A stretch of 64,000 bases of DNA, taken from JAAXHV01 sp965207165 (GTDB lineage: Bacteria; Pseudomonadota; Gammaproteobacteria; Eutrophobiales; Eutrophobiaceae). Location: the NCBI GenBank assembly GCA_965207165.1, contig OZ242265.1:4216001-4280000 (forward strand), given 5' to 3'. The notes beneath the pieces are model-generated. The model did no database searches and was not told where the DNA came from. It saw only the letters and a list, made by a program, of their open reading frames with translations. The stretch's first letter is position 1; each line of letters begins with the position of its first letter. The translations under genes and the position numbers were made by a program. Shown here piece by piece: positions 53,701-61,685 of this stretch.

Positions 53701-54255
53701 GGGGATCGTATAGTGGAGATGGAGAGTGTATGGGGGTCAGGGTTTGCTGACAGTATCAAGGGCAGCGCTGGAGATGATTCATTATCGGGCAGGGGGGGCG
53801 CGGATGAGCTGGACGGCGGCGCTGGAGATGATTGGTTGCGGGGGAATGAAGATGACGATAGTTTACTGGGCGCGCAGGGTAGCGACAGACTGCTGGGCGG
53901 AGCAGGGGCGGATTTGTTGAACGGCGGGGATGGAGATGATCTTATCCTGGGAGAGGAAGGCGCCGACATTCTCGTTGGTGGCGCCGGTTCAGATCGGCTT
54001 ATCGGAGGGAAAGGATCTGATATTTTTGTGTTCGATGTTGACGGCGGACACACTGATACAATCGATGATTTCAGTGACGGGGAAGATCGTATCGACCTGT
54101 CCGGTTTCGATAGCCTGACTTTCAGGGATTTGCTTATCTCGGATGATCGGGGCAAGAGCGTAATCGATCTAAACGCCCACGGCGGGGGCAGGATCGTACT
54201 GCGCAAGTTTAACGCTTCAGACCTGGATCCGTCGGATTTCCTGTTTGCCCGCTAA
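50752..54255 (+). CDS. RTX repeat protein with N-terminal membrane segment and mosaic repeats
   Basis: A 1167-residue protein almost entirely of G-G-x-G-x-D-x-L nonapeptides, which bind calcium as parallel beta-rolls. No protease or other enzymatic domain is seen. Residues 8-24 form a hydrophobic segment (signal anchor or uncleaved signal), odd for RTX proteins that leave by the type I pathway. The C-terminus (D-D-F-S-D-G-E-D-R-I-D-L ... N-A-S-D-L-D-P-S-D-F-L-F-A-R) closely matches the ends of the two RTX proteases, so the same exporter may recognise it. Units of 196 and 142 residues repeat nearly identically at DNA level from 51603 to 53630. Adhesin or surface-layer roles are possible. Confidence 0.8.
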   Translation: MKPLISITDLLILGLTLAVVIILLTNRGVDVGYDLYGGSDADTLIGDPGDNLIWGGAGADVIDGSEGIDTLDYGGSDAGVRVNLAAGTAAGGHAGGDVIRAVENIWGSAFDDVLTGDGGRNAFLGGPGADTLVGGGGDDNLRGGEDVDRLRGEAGDDTLAGGSGADIIDGGNGLDALDYRESDAGIRADLATNSVSGGHAEGDVVSGIEYVWGSPFADHLAGDSGDNILDGYGEDDALAGEAGADILRGGEGRDILLGGIGHDTLSGEAGADEIDGGAGFDILDYSGSPAGVEVDFALGTGAGGDAEGDRIVEMESVWGSGFADSIKGGAGADSLSGGAGPDELDGGAGDDRLWGNEGDDRLWGRAGADSLSGEAGADELDGGAGADELLGGEGDDGLLGGDGADVLLGGLGADRLAGGTGGDDLSGEAGDDELDGGAGTDKLYGGAGADRLYGRDGDDTLSGEAGADEIDGGAGFDILDYSGSPAGVEVDFALGTGAGGDAEGDRIVEMESVWGSGFADSIKGGAGADSLSGGAGPDELDGGAGDDRLWGNEGDDRLWGRGGDDSLVGEAGADKLDGGAGDDELLGGEGIDRLYGRDGDDTLSGAAGADEIDGGAGFDILDYSGSPAGVEVDFALGTGAGGDAEGDRIVEMESVWGSGFADSIKGAAGADSLSGGAGPDELDGGAGDDRLWGNEGDDRLWGRGGDDSLVGEAGADKLDGGAGDDELLGGEGIDRLYGRDGDDTLSGAAGADEIDGGAGFDILDYSGSPAGVEVDFALGTGAGGDAEGDRIVEMESVWGSAYADRVFGGAGADSLSGGAGPDELDGGAGDDRLWGNEGDDRLWGRGGDDSLVGEAGADELDGGAGADELLGGEGDDGLLGGDGADVLLGGPGADRLAGGTGGDDLSGEAGDDELDGGAGTDKLYGGAGADRLYGRDGDDTLSGEAGADEIDGGAGFDILDYSGSPAGVEVDFALGTGAGGDAEGDRIVEMESVWGSGFADSIKGSAGDDSLSGRGGADELDGGAGDDWLRGNEDDDSLLGAQGSDRLLGGAGADLLNGGDGDDLILGEEGADILVGGAGSDRLIGGKGSDIFVFDVDGGHTDTIDDFSDGEDRIDLSGFDSLTFRDLLISDDRGKSVIDLNAHGGGRIVLRKFNASDLDPSDFLFAR
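51603..53630 (+). repeat. Mosaic array of 588-bp and 426-bp coding repeats
   Basis: Four units start with the same DNA (codons for S-G-S-P-A-G-V-E-V-D-F) at 51603, 52191, 52617 and 53043, and a fifth, partial one at 53631. The spacings are 588, 426, 426 and 588 bases. The 162-base difference equals 54 residues, six nonapeptides. The two 426-bp units are almost identical. The last 588-bp unit begins like the 426-bp type (G-R-G-G-D-D-S-L-V-G) and continues like the first 588-bp type, a recombinant pattern. Confidence 0.9.
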
Positions 54256-54284
54256 TTCGGTTTGTTGTACACTGAGCGGTCCAA

Positions 54285-54361
54285 AGGCGCGTAGCTCAGT
54301 TGGTTAGAGCACTACCTCGACACGGTAGGGGTCGTTGGTTCGAATCCAATCGCGCCTACCA
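54285..54361 (+). tRNA. tRNA-Val (GAC) with C at position 33
   Basis: A 77-nt tRNA with encoded CCA: acceptor AGGCGCG/CGCGCCT, T8-A9, D arm GCTC/GAGC, anticodon stem CTACC/GGTAG, T arm GTTGG-TTCGAAT-CCAAT. The anticodon loop is TCGACAC, giving anticodon GAC but C instead of the near-invariant T at position 33, and C at 38. The rest resembles E. coli tRNA-Val (GAC), whose loop is TTGACAT. Discriminator A fits valine. Confidence 0.88.
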
Positions 54362-54471
54362 GACATCAGGCATGCATCCGTTTTGATGCACGCAGTAAAC
54401 AATCCACAACATTGATTATCTCTTAAAGCACGTGGCCTGTTGTGGGGGCCACCACTGGTGAAGGAGACAGA

Positions 54472-56385
54472 ATGCCTGTTATCACCCTGCCTGACGGTAG
54501 TCAGCGCAGTTACGAACAGCCCGTATCCGTACTGGATATCGCCGCCGATATCGGAGCGGGACTCGCCCGGGCGACCCTGGCGGCCGAGGTAGACGGCAGG
54601 CTGGTCGATGCCTCCTACCGGGTCGACGCCGATACGGGCCTGCGCATCATCACCGGGCGTGACGAAGAAGGCGTGGAGATATTGCGCCATTCCTGCGCGC
54701 ACCTGATGGCGCAGGCGGTGAAGGAACTGTTCCCGCAGGCACAGGTCACCATCGGCCCCGTCATTGAAGACGGATTTTATTATGATTTCGCCTTTGAGCG
54801 GTCGTTTACCCCGGAGGACCTGGCCGCAATCGAAGAAAAGATGAAGGAGCTTGCCCAGCAAGACCTCGGGGTCAGCCGCGCGGTCATGGCGCGGGACGAC
54901 GCCGTTGCATTTTTTCGCAACCTCGGCGAGGAGTACAAGGCGCAGATCATCGAATCCATTCCCGCGCATGAGGAACTGTCGCTGTACAGTCAGGGCGACT
55001 TCACAGACCTGTGCCGCGGCCCGCACGTGCCCAGTACCGGCAAACTGACCGCGTTCAAACTGACCAAGCTGGCCGGCGCTTACTGGCGCGGCGACCCGGC
55101 CAATGAAATGTTGCAGCGTATCTACGGGACGGCCTGGCCGGACCGGAAAGCGCTGAAACAATACCTGCGGCGGCTGGAAGAAGCGGAGAAACGCGACCAC
55201 CGCAAACTGGGGCGCAAACAGGACCTGTTTCATTTCCAGGAAGAAGCGCCGGGCCTCGTATTCTGGCATCCCCATGGGTGGACGCTCTACAACACCATCC
55301 GGGATTATATCCGCAGTAAACTGGCGTTGAGGGGATACCGGGAAATCAACACGCCACTGGTGCTGGACCGCAGCTTATGGGAGAAATCCGGCCATTGGGA
55401 CAAGTTTCACGCGGACATGTTCACGACCAGCTCGGAAAACCGCGATTACGCGATCAAACCGATGAATTGTCCGGGCCATATCCAGGTGTTCAACCAGGGT
55501 CTCAAGAGCTACCGCGACCTGCCGCTGCGCTTTTCCGAATTCGGTTCCTGCCACCGGAACGAGGCCTCCGGGACCTTGCACGGACTCATGCGGGTCAGGG
55601 GGTTTATCCAGGATGACGCCCATATTTTTTGTACCGAAGCCCAGATCCAGCAGGAAGTCTCGGATTTCATCGATTTGCTGTTCGAGGTTTACGGCGATTT
55701 CGGTTTCCACGAAGTCATCATGAAGTTGTCCACCCGGCCGGCGAATCGTGTAGGTGATGATTCGAGCTGGGACAAGGCCGAGCAGGCGCTGGAGCAGGCG
55801 CTCAACGCCAAGGGGGTGGATTGGGACCTGCAACCGGGGGAGGGCGCGTTTTATGGACCCAAGATCGATTTTTCCCTGAAGGACAGCATCGGGCGCGTGT
55901 GGCAATGCGGCACCATCCAGGCGGATTTTTCCATGCCCGGCCGGTTGGGCGCACAGTACGTGGATGACAACAGCGACAAGCAGGTGCCGGTGATGCTGCA
56001 CCGGGCAATTCTTGGCTCACTGGAGCGCTTCATCGGAATTATCATCGAGCATTACGCGGGATCGTTCCCGCTGTGGCTGGCGCCGGTGCAGGTCGTGGTC
56101 GCTTCCATCACGCAACACCAGGCAGATTATGCCCGGTCCGTAGCGCAGGCAATGACCGATCAGGGGTTCAGGGTCAATACGGACTTGAGAAATGAAACGA
56201 TCAACCTTAAAATTCGCGAACACACGCTGCAGCGCATACCTTACCAGTTGATTATCGGCGCCCGTGAGGCGGAGGGTAATACGGTAGCCGTTCGTACCCG
56301 TGACGGAAAAGACCTGGGTGTGTTATCATTGGCCGGTTTTATCGAACGGCTGAATAGCGAAGCAGCGGAATACCGGGAGGAATAA
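54472..56385 (+). CDS. thrS: Threonyl-tRNA synthetase
   Basis: The ATG at 54472 follows AAGGAG (54461-54466) with ideal spacing, giving 637 residues; the open frame from 54442 begins with an unsupported GTG. The order is TGS domain (M-P-V-I-T-L-P-D-G-S), the editing domain with H-S-C-A-H-L-M-A-Q-A-V, class II catalytic motifs (M-N-C-P-G-H, R-x-x-E-F-G-S-C-H-R-N-E-A-S-G, G-A-F-Y-G-P-K-I-D-F), and a C-terminal anticodon-binding domain. It charges tRNA-Thr. It is the first gene of the thrS-infC-rpmI-rplT-pheS-pheT-ihfA block, and its 3' end carries the Shine-Dalgarno sequence of infC. In E. coli ThrS represses its own translation through a leader; such a leader is not evident by eye here. Confidence 0.95.
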   Translation: MPVITLPDGSQRSYEQPVSVLDIAADIGAGLARATLAAEVDGRLVDASYRVDADTGLRIITGRDEEGVEILRHSCAHLMAQAVKELFPQAQVTIGPVIEDGFYYDFAFERSFTPEDLAAIEEKMKELAQQDLGVSRAVMARDDAVAFFRNLGEEYKAQIIESIPAHEELSLYSQGDFTDLCRGPHVPSTGKLTAFKLTKLAGAYWRGDPANEMLQRIYGTAWPDRKALKQYLRRLEEAEKRDHRKLGRKQDLFHFQEEAPGLVFWHPHGWTLYNTIRDYIRSKLALRGYREINTPLVLDRSLWEKSGHWDKFHADMFTTSSENRDYAIKPMNCPGHIQVFNQGLKSYRDLPLRFSEFGSCHRNEASGTLHGLMRVRGFIQDDAHIFCTEAQIQQEVSDFIDLLFEVYGDFGFHEVIMKLSTRPANRVGDDSSWDKAEQALEQALNAKGVDWDLQPGEGAFYGPKIDFSLKDSIGRVWQCGTIQADFSMPGRLGAQYVDDNSDKQVPVMLHRAILGSLERFIGIIIEHYAGSFPLWLAPVQVVVASITQHQADYARSVAQAMTDQGFRVNTDLRNETINLKIREHTLQRIPYQLIIGAREAEGNTVAVRTRDGKDLGVLSLAGFIERLNSEAAEYREE

Positions 56386-56388
56386 CGA

Positions 56389-56904
56389 ATCGCAATTAAA
56401 AAACAGAATCGTGTGAATGACGAAATAACCGCCGTCGAGGTCAGGTTAATCAGCGCGCAGGGCGGGCAGGTCGGTATCGTAGGCCTGGAAGAAGCCTTGA
56501 GGCAGGCGGATGAAGCCGAACTCGATCTGGTAGAGATTGTTCCCAATTCAGCACCTCCCGTCTGCAGGATAATGGACCTTGGCAAGTTCCTGTTTGAACA
56601 AAACAAGAAAAAGCACGCAGCAAAAAAGAAGCAGAAGCAGATCCAGGTCAAGGAAGTGAAGTTCAGACCCGGTACGGATGATGGTGATTACCAGGTCAAA
56701 CTCAGAAATATCTCCCGGTTTCTACAGAACGGCGATAAGGTAAAAGTGACCTTGCGCTTTCGTGGCCGCGAGATGGCTCACCAGGAACTGGGCAGCAAAA
56801 TGCTGGATCGGATCGAAGCGGATATGCAGCAAAGCGCGGAAGTAGAGCAGAAGGCCAAACTTGAAGGCCGCCAGATGATCATGATTCTGGCCCCGAGAAG
56901 ATAA
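56389..56904 (+). CDS. infC: Translation initiation factor IF-3, AUC start
   Basis: The protein (171 residues with the start below) has V-E-V-R-L-I, the central basic helix K-K-K-H-A-A-K-K-K-Q-K-Q and I-Q-V-K-E-V-K-F-R-P. No ATG precedes the conserved N-R-V-N-D-E-I; the first ordinary start is GTG 56413, inside this block. GGAGG (56376-56380), eight bases and then ATC (56389) repeat the E. coli spacing GGAGG-N8-AUU exactly, so ATC is the probable start; ATT at 56395 is second choice. IF-3 rejects non-AUG starts and so represses its own gene, a known autoregulation. The ribosome site overlaps the thrS stop. Confidence 0.9.
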   Translation: MAIKKQNRVNDEITAVEVRLISAQGGQVGIVGLEEALRQADEAELDLVEIVPNSAPPVCRIMDLGKFLFEQNKKKHAAKKKQKQIQVKEVKFRPGTDDGDYQVKLRNISRFLQNGDKVKVTLRFRGREMAHQELGSKMLDRIEADMQQSAEVEQKAKLEGRQMIMILAPRR

Positions 56905-56966
56905 GATGGTTTTCAGCAGCCGGGTATCGATATTGATGACAAAAAAATGAAGACTGGAAACTGACA

Positions 56967-57164
56967 ATGCCAAAACTGAAAACAAACCGGGGCGCGGCGA
57001 AGCGTTTCACCAAGACTGCGTCGGGCCGGTTTAAACACCGGCAATCCCACCGCAGTCATATTCTGACCAAAAAAAGCGCCAAGCGGATCAGGAAATTGCG
57101 CTCGATGCAGTTGATCGACAAGAGTGATGAGAAAGCACTGGCGCAGTTGCTGCCGTATCAATAA
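56967..57164 (+). CDS. rpmI: 50S ribosomal protein L35
   Basis: A 65-residue basic protein beginning M-P-K-L-K-T-N-R-G-A-A-K-R-F-T-K-T, the L35 signature, with K-S-A-K-R-I-R-K-L-R near the C-terminus. It is part of the large ribosomal subunit. It lies 62 bases after infC and 54 before rplT. In E. coli, L20 binds this mRNA region and represses rpmI and rplT together; the pseudoknot cannot be checked by eye. Confidence 0.96.
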   Translation: MPKLKTNRGAAKRFTKTASGRFKHRQSHRSHILTKKSAKRIRKLRSMQLIDKSDEKALAQLLPYQ

Positions 57165-57218
57165 ACCCGGTCGCTTGCCGTCGTTGAACAGTTATTTGCC
57201 GTTAAGGAGTCTTGAGAC

Positions 57219-57572
57219 ATGCCGAGAGTAAAACGGGGCGTTACCGCACACGCCAGACATAAAAAGGTGATTAAACAGGCCAAGGGCTACCGGGGCCGCC
57301 GGAAAAATGTATACCGGGTAGCGAAACAGGCGGTTATAAAAGCGGGCCAGTACGCCTACCGGGACCGGCGCCAGCGTAAACGGCAGTTTCGCGCATTGTG
57401 GATCACCCGCATCAATGCAGCAGCAAGGGAGAACGGCCTGTCTTACAGCCGCTTCATGGACGGGTTGCACAAGGCGGATATTCAGATTGACCGGAAACTG
57501 CTGGCGGAAATGGCGGTGAGTGATAAAAACGCGTTTACCCGGTTGGCGGAACAGGCCAGACAGTACCTGTAA
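57219..57572 (+). CDS. rplT: 50S ribosomal protein L20
   Basis: A 117-residue basic protein: M-P-R-V-K-R-G-V-T-A-H-A-R-H-K-K-V, K-G-Y-R-G-R-R-K-N-V-Y-R and A-Y-R-D-R-R-Q-R-K-R are L20 hallmarks. L20 is an early assembly protein of the 50S subunit and a translational repressor of its own operon in E. coli. AAGGAGT stands upstream of the ATG. pheS follows 56 bases later, across which a weak hairpin (AGGCT/AGCCT) is the only visible structure. Confidence 0.96.
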   Translation: MPRVKRGVTAHARHKKVIKQAKGYRGRRKNVYRVAKQAVIKAGQYAYRDRRQRKRQFRALWITRINAAARENGLSYSRFMDGLHKADIQIDRKLLAEMAVSDKNAFTRLAEQARQYL

Positions 57573-57628
57573 CCGGGAAAAGGCTTTGAGCCTGTTCTGC
57601 ACGCGTAGCATCCTGCCTTTAATTTGTC

Positions 57629-58609
57629 ATGTCCGATCTCCGGGATTTTCTTGAGTGGGCGCTCAAAGATGTAGCCGAATCCGGAGATGAACGCAGCCTG
57701 GATGATGTGCGTATCCGTTATCTCGGTAAAGGGGGCAAACTCACCGAGCGTTTGAAACAGGTAGGCAGCCTGCCCAGGGAGGAGAGGCCGGCCGCAGGCC
57801 AGGCTGTAAACCAGGCAAAACAACAGGTACAGGAAGCCGTCGAACGGCGTAAGGCCGAACTGCAACAACAGGGGTTGACGGCGCGTCTTGCCGGGGAAAA
57901 AATCGATGTGACCCTGCCGGCCCGCGGCCTGTCGGCCGGCGGATTGCACCCGGTCACCCTCACACTGCAGGAAATTGAGCGCCTGTTCGTGGAGATCGGG
58001 TTTGCCGTCGTGGACGGGCCCGAGATCGAGGACGATTACCATAATTTCGCAGCCCTGAATATACCGGAGCACCACCCCGCCCGCGCCATGCACGATACCT
58101 TTTATTGTGATGCGGACCTGCTGTTGCGCACCCACACCTCGAACGTACAGATCCGCTACATGAACGATACCGAACCGCCGCTGCGGGTCATCGCGCCGGG
58201 CCGGGTGTATCGCTGTGATTCCGATATGACGCATACACCCATGTTCCACCAGGTGGAGGGCATAATGGTGGATGAAGGCATTACCTTCGCCCACTTGAAA
58301 TGGGTGCTGGAGGAGTTTGCGGAACATATTTTCGGCGCCGGGGTAAACACCCGGTTCCGTCCCTCTTACTTCCCGTTTACCGAACCGTCCGCGGAAGTGG
58401 ATATCCTCGGCGACAACGGTTGGCTGGAGATACTGGGCTGCGGCATGGTACACCCCACGGTCCTGGAAAACGTCGGCATCGACAGTCGAAGATATACCGG
58501 TTTTGCCTTCGGCATGGGGGTCGAGCGTATCGCCATGTTGCGTTACGGCATAACAGACATCCGCATGTTCTTTGATAACGACCTGCGGTTTTTGCGCCAG
58601 TTTAACTAG
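57629..58609 (+). CDS. pheS: Phenylalanyl-tRNA synthetase alpha subunit
   Basis: A 326-residue class II synthetase subunit. An N-terminal coiled-coil (about 1-90) is followed by the catalytic domain with V-D-G-P-E-I-E-D-D-Y-H-N-F, H-P-A-R-A-M-H-D-T-F-Y, R-T-H-T-S, F-H-Q-V-E-G, F-R-P-S-Y-F-P-F-T-E-P-S-A-E and G-F-A-F-G-M-G-V-E-R near the end (motifs 2 and 3). It forms an alpha2-beta2 enzyme with PheT, whose gene begins five bases after this stop codon. The length is typical. Confidence 0.96.
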   Translation: MSDLRDFLEWALKDVAESGDERSLDDVRIRYLGKGGKLTERLKQVGSLPREERPAAGQAVNQAKQQVQEAVERRKAELQQQGLTARLAGEKIDVTLPARGLSAGGLHPVTLTLQEIERLFVEIGFAVVDGPEIEDDYHNFAALNIPEHHPARAMHDTFYCDADLLLRTHTSNVQIRYMNDTEPPLRVIAPGRVYRCDSDMTHTPMFHQVEGIMVDEGITFAHLKWVLEEFAEHIFGAGVNTRFRPSYFPFTEPSAEVDILGDNGWLEILGCGMVHPTVLENVGIDSRRYTGFAFGMGVERIAMLRYGITDIRMFFDNDLRFLRQFN

Positions 58610-58614
58610 AAGCA

Positions 58615-61044
58615 ATGAAATTCAGTGAACAGTGGTTGCGCGAGTGGGTGAACCCGGCGCTTTCTACCGCGACCCTGGCGGACCAGCTCACCATGCTGGG
58701 CATGGAGGTGGAGGACGTAGTTGCCGCCGCGCCCGAACTCGGGGACGTGGTGGTGGGCCGGGTGGAGACTGTTGCAAAACACCCTCACGCGGATAAACTT
58801 TCGGTATGCACGGTCAGCAAGGACGCGGGGGCGCCGGTTACCGTCGTGACCGGGGCGCCGGGTGTGAGACCGGGGCGTTGTTATCCGTATGCAGGCATCG
58901 GCGCCGTGTTGCCCGGTTCTGAGCCCATAAAGGAAATGGAAATACGGGGGATAACATCGACCGGCATGCTCTGCTCGGCGGCTGAGCTGGGCCTGTCCGA
59001 CGACACGGATGAACTGTTTCTGCTGGATAGCGATGCCGGGCCCGGCGCCGCACTGGCGGACACGATGCGACTGGATGACCAGGTGTTTGACATCGGGCTC
59101 ACGCCCAACCGCGGTGACTGCCTGAGTATTAACGGCATCGCGCGGGAAGTCGCAGTCGCTAACCGGATGCGCCTTGAGCTCCCCGCCGCTATCACCCCGG
59201 TGCCTGCCGGGCATGACTACACGCGCGCAATAAACCTCGCGGCGCCTGAGGGTTGCCCGCGCTACGTCGGCCGGATTATCAACAATATCGATATGTCACG
59301 GCCCAGTCCATTATGGCTGCGGGAGAAATTGCGCCGTTGCGGGCTGCGCAGCCTGAACGTAGTGGTGGATATTACCAACTACGTGATGCTGGAACTGGGG
59401 CAGCCCATGCATGCCTTTGACAATGACAAGCTGAACGGCGCAATCTGCGTACGCTATGCCGCCGCAGAGGAAGAAATTACCCTGCTGGATGGAGAAGCCC
59501 GGGTTATGCCGGAAACGACCCTGGTAATTGCCGATGCCGAAGGTGCGGTGGCCATGGCCGGTGTGATGGGAGGTATGGATTCAGCCATCGGCGACGGGAC
59601 CCGGCACGTTTTCCTGGAAAGCGCTTTTTTTGCTCCGCTCGCCGTGGCCGGCCGGGCCCGGCAGTTCAACCTGCACTCGGATGCATCCCACCGCTTCGAA
59701 CGGGGAGTGGATTTTATGTTGCAGCGCCGGGCCATGGAGCGCGCCACCCGTTTAATCCTGGATATTTGCGGGGGAGACCCGGGGCCGGTTACGGAAGCAG
59801 TGGCCGAACAGGCCTTGCCGCAACGGCAGACCGTGGGCCTGCGTCCGGAGGCGGTAACGGAACTCCTGGGAGAAGCCATAGACATACAGGAGTGTACGGC
59901 AATCCTGACCCGCCTTGGCCTGGAGGCGGCGGGCGACACGGACAGCAGCCGTTTCACGGTGCCTGCCCACCGTTTCGACATTACGCTTGAGGCGGACCTG
60001 GTAGAAGAGGTCGCCCGCATATACGGTTACCGGAACATAACCAGCGCGCCGCCGCCGGCGCAGATGAATATGCGCAGGACCGGCGTCCGGGAACGTCTTG
60101 ACCTGGTGCGCCGGGCGCTGGTACAGCGCGGCTACCAGGAGGCCATCAGCTACAGTTTCGTCAGCCATACGCTGCAGTCCCGGTTGTTCCCCGATATAGA
60201 CAGCATTGCCCTGGTCAATGCCATCTCCAGCGACATGGAGCGCATGCGCGTCAGCCTGTGGCCGGGGTTGCTGACGGCGTTGCGTTATAATCTGAACCGG
60301 CAGCAGGAGCGCGTGCGCGTGTTTGAATCCGGCAAGGTATTCAGCCGCAATGACGGGATTCGACAGGCCCCGGTCATCGGTGGATTGAGTTACGGAAAGG
60401 TGGCCCCGGAACAATGGGATAACCCGTACGAAGCCGGCAATTTTTTCGATATCAAGTCCGACGTGGAGGCCGTGCTGGCAGCTTGTTGCGGACCGGTTTC
60501 GGTGGATTACCAACCGGTGTCCGTGACCGCGCTGCACCAGGGAAAAGCGGCGGAGATCATGTACCGGGGGATGCGCATCGGCCTGGCCGGTGCGCTCCAC
60601 CCTGCCATACAATCCTGGCTGGAGATTGAGCAGGAGGTCTACCTGTTCGAGTTGTTCCTGGAGCAAATCCCTGGCAGTAAGGATCTGAATTATCGGGAAA
60701 TATCCAGGTTTCCCCTGGTGAAACGGGACTTGTCCGTCATTATCGGTGACGACGTTCCGGTGGCACACCTGCTGCAGAATATAATCAACCTGGAATTGAG
60801 ATTCGAGACACACTTGTCCAGGGAGAAAGAATCGGCCCTGGCGGGGGAAGCAAATTACCTGGCAAACCTGGAAGTACTCGACGTCTACCAGGGGGAACCT
60901 GTTGCCGCCGGGAAAAAAAGTGTAACATTGGGCTTGACGTTTCAAGGAATTTGGGAGACTCTTGTAAATCAGCAGGTGGAAAGTATGGTGACTCAGATAC
61001 TGGATTCACTTCGGAAGGAGTTTGATGCACAGTTGAGAGAATGA
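58615..61044 (+). CDS. pheT: Phenylalanyl-tRNA synthetase beta subunit
   Basis: An 809-residue protein with the PheT domain order: start M-K-F-S-E-Q-W-L-R-E-W-V-N-P, tRNA-binding (EMAP) fold at about 40-150, B3/B4 editing region (about 200-400, with D-A-S-H-R-F-E-R-G-V-D), B5 domain, the catalytic-like fold, and the C-terminal anticodon-binding ferredoxin-like domain (about 710-809, S-R-F-P-L-V-K-R-D-L-S). It edits mischarged Tyr-tRNA-Phe. The stop is one base before the ihfA start codon, as is common in gammaproteobacteria. Confidence 0.95.
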   Translation: MKFSEQWLREWVNPALSTATLADQLTMLGMEVEDVVAAAPELGDVVVGRVETVAKHPHADKLSVCTVSKDAGAPVTVVTGAPGVRPGRCYPYAGIGAVLPGSEPIKEMEIRGITSTGMLCSAAELGLSDDTDELFLLDSDAGPGAALADTMRLDDQVFDIGLTPNRGDCLSINGIAREVAVANRMRLELPAAITPVPAGHDYTRAINLAAPEGCPRYVGRIINNIDMSRPSPLWLREKLRRCGLRSLNVVVDITNYVMLELGQPMHAFDNDKLNGAICVRYAAAEEEITLLDGEARVMPETTLVIADAEGAVAMAGVMGGMDSAIGDGTRHVFLESAFFAPLAVAGRARQFNLHSDASHRFERGVDFMLQRRAMERATRLILDICGGDPGPVTEAVAEQALPQRQTVGLRPEAVTELLGEAIDIQECTAILTRLGLEAAGDTDSSRFTVPAHRFDITLEADLVEEVARIYGYRNITSAPPPAQMNMRRTGVRERLDLVRRALVQRGYQEAISYSFVSHTLQSRLFPDIDSIALVNAISSDMERMRVSLWPGLLTALRYNLNRQQERVRVFESGKVFSRNDGIRQAPVIGGLSYGKVAPEQWDNPYEAGNFFDIKSDVEAVLAACCGPVSVDYQPVSVTALHQGKAAEIMYRGMRIGLAGALHPAIQSWLEIEQEVYLFELFLEQIPGSKDLNYREISRFPLVKRDLSVIIGDDVPVAHLLQNIINLELRFETHLSREKESALAGEANYLANLEVLDVYQGEPVAAGKKSVTLGLTFQGIWETLVNQQVESMVTQILDSLRKEFDAQLRE

Positions 61045-61045
61045 G

Positions 61046-61351
61046 ATGGCAGCACTGACAAAAGCAGACATGGCCGAGAGGCTTCATCAACAGGATGGCC
61101 TGAACAAGCGGGAGGCTAAGGAAATAGTGGAATTGTTCTTTGAAGAGATACGCTCGGCACTGGAAGCGGGAAACCAGGTCAAGCTCTCCGGCTTCGGCAA
61201 CTTTGAACTGAGAAACAAAAAACAGCGGCCGGGTCGCAATCCCAAAACCGGTCAGGAAATTCCCATCAGTGCTCGCCGGGTGGTGACGTTTCGCCCTGGA
61301 CAAAAACTGAAAGCACGGGTAGAAGCCTATGCTGGAACCGGCACAGAATAG
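61046..61351 (+). CDS. ihfA: Integration host factor subunit alpha
   Basis: A 101-residue HU/IHF family protein: M-A-A-L-T-K-A-D-M-A-E-R-L, L-S-G-F-G-N-F-E-L-R, and the DNA-intercalating arm G-R-N-P-K-T-G-Q-E-I-P-I. The N-terminus and position directly after pheT identify it as IhfA rather than HU. With IhfB it bends DNA in promoters, replication and recombination. Its end overlaps the next gene by 23 bases. Confidence 0.95.
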   Translation: MAALTKADMAERLHQQDGLNKREAKEIVELFFEEIRSALEAGNQVKLSGFGNFELRNKKQRPGRNPKTGQEIPISARRVVTFRPGQKLKARVEAYAGTGTE

Positions 61352-61685
61352 CGAATTACCCCCAATTCCCAGCAAGCGCTACTTCACCATCGGCGAGGTC
61401 AGCGATTTATGTGCTGTGAAACCCCACGTCTTGCGTTACTGGGAACAGGAATTCCCGCAACTGAAACCTCTGAAACGGCGCGGCAACAGGCGTTATTACC
61501 AGCGCCAGGACGTAATCCTGATCCGGCAGATCAGAAGCCTGCTTTACGAACACGGGTTTACTATCGGCGGCGCCAGGCAGCGCCTGTCGGGCGATGAAGC
61601 CAGGGAAGATTCCAACCAGAGCCAGCAGATTATCCGCCAGTTGTGTGCTGAGCTGGAAAAAGTCAGGGAACTGCTGCGGCGTTAA
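61329..61685 (+). CDS. MerR-family transcriptional regulator
   Basis: A 118-residue protein with a MerR winged helix (Y-F-T-I-G-E-V-S-D-L-C-A-V-K-P-H-V-L-R-Y-W-E-Q-E-F-P-Q-L) at residues 18-85 and a helical coiled-coil tail ending E-L-E-K-V-R-E-L-L-R-R. No cysteine metal site is seen in the tail. The gene overlaps ihfA by 23 bases and precedes tRNA-Pro, the arrangement known from Pseudomonas. Its target is not known; it is a short, effector-less member of the family. Confidence 0.9.
   Translation: MLEPAQNSELPPIPSKRYFTIGEVSDLCAVKPHVLRYWEQEFPQLKPLKRRGNRRYYQRQDVILIRQIRSLLYEHGFTIGGARQRLSGDEAREDSNQSQQIIRQLCAELEKVRELLRR

Noticed and set aside
50731..54206. Several minus-strand Pro/Ser-rich ORFs of 139-268 codons opposite the RTX gene
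   Set aside because: They are open only because the RTX codons (GGT/GAT/GCG) lack stop complements; their repeated sequence copies the 588/426-bp units.
57573..57628. Attenuator with leader peptide before pheS
   Set aside because: Only a 5-bp hairpin is seen, without a Phe-rich leader or a U-tract.
59752..60945. Minus-strand ORF of 397 codons
   Set aside because: It is a shadow of pheT, whose domain order is complete.
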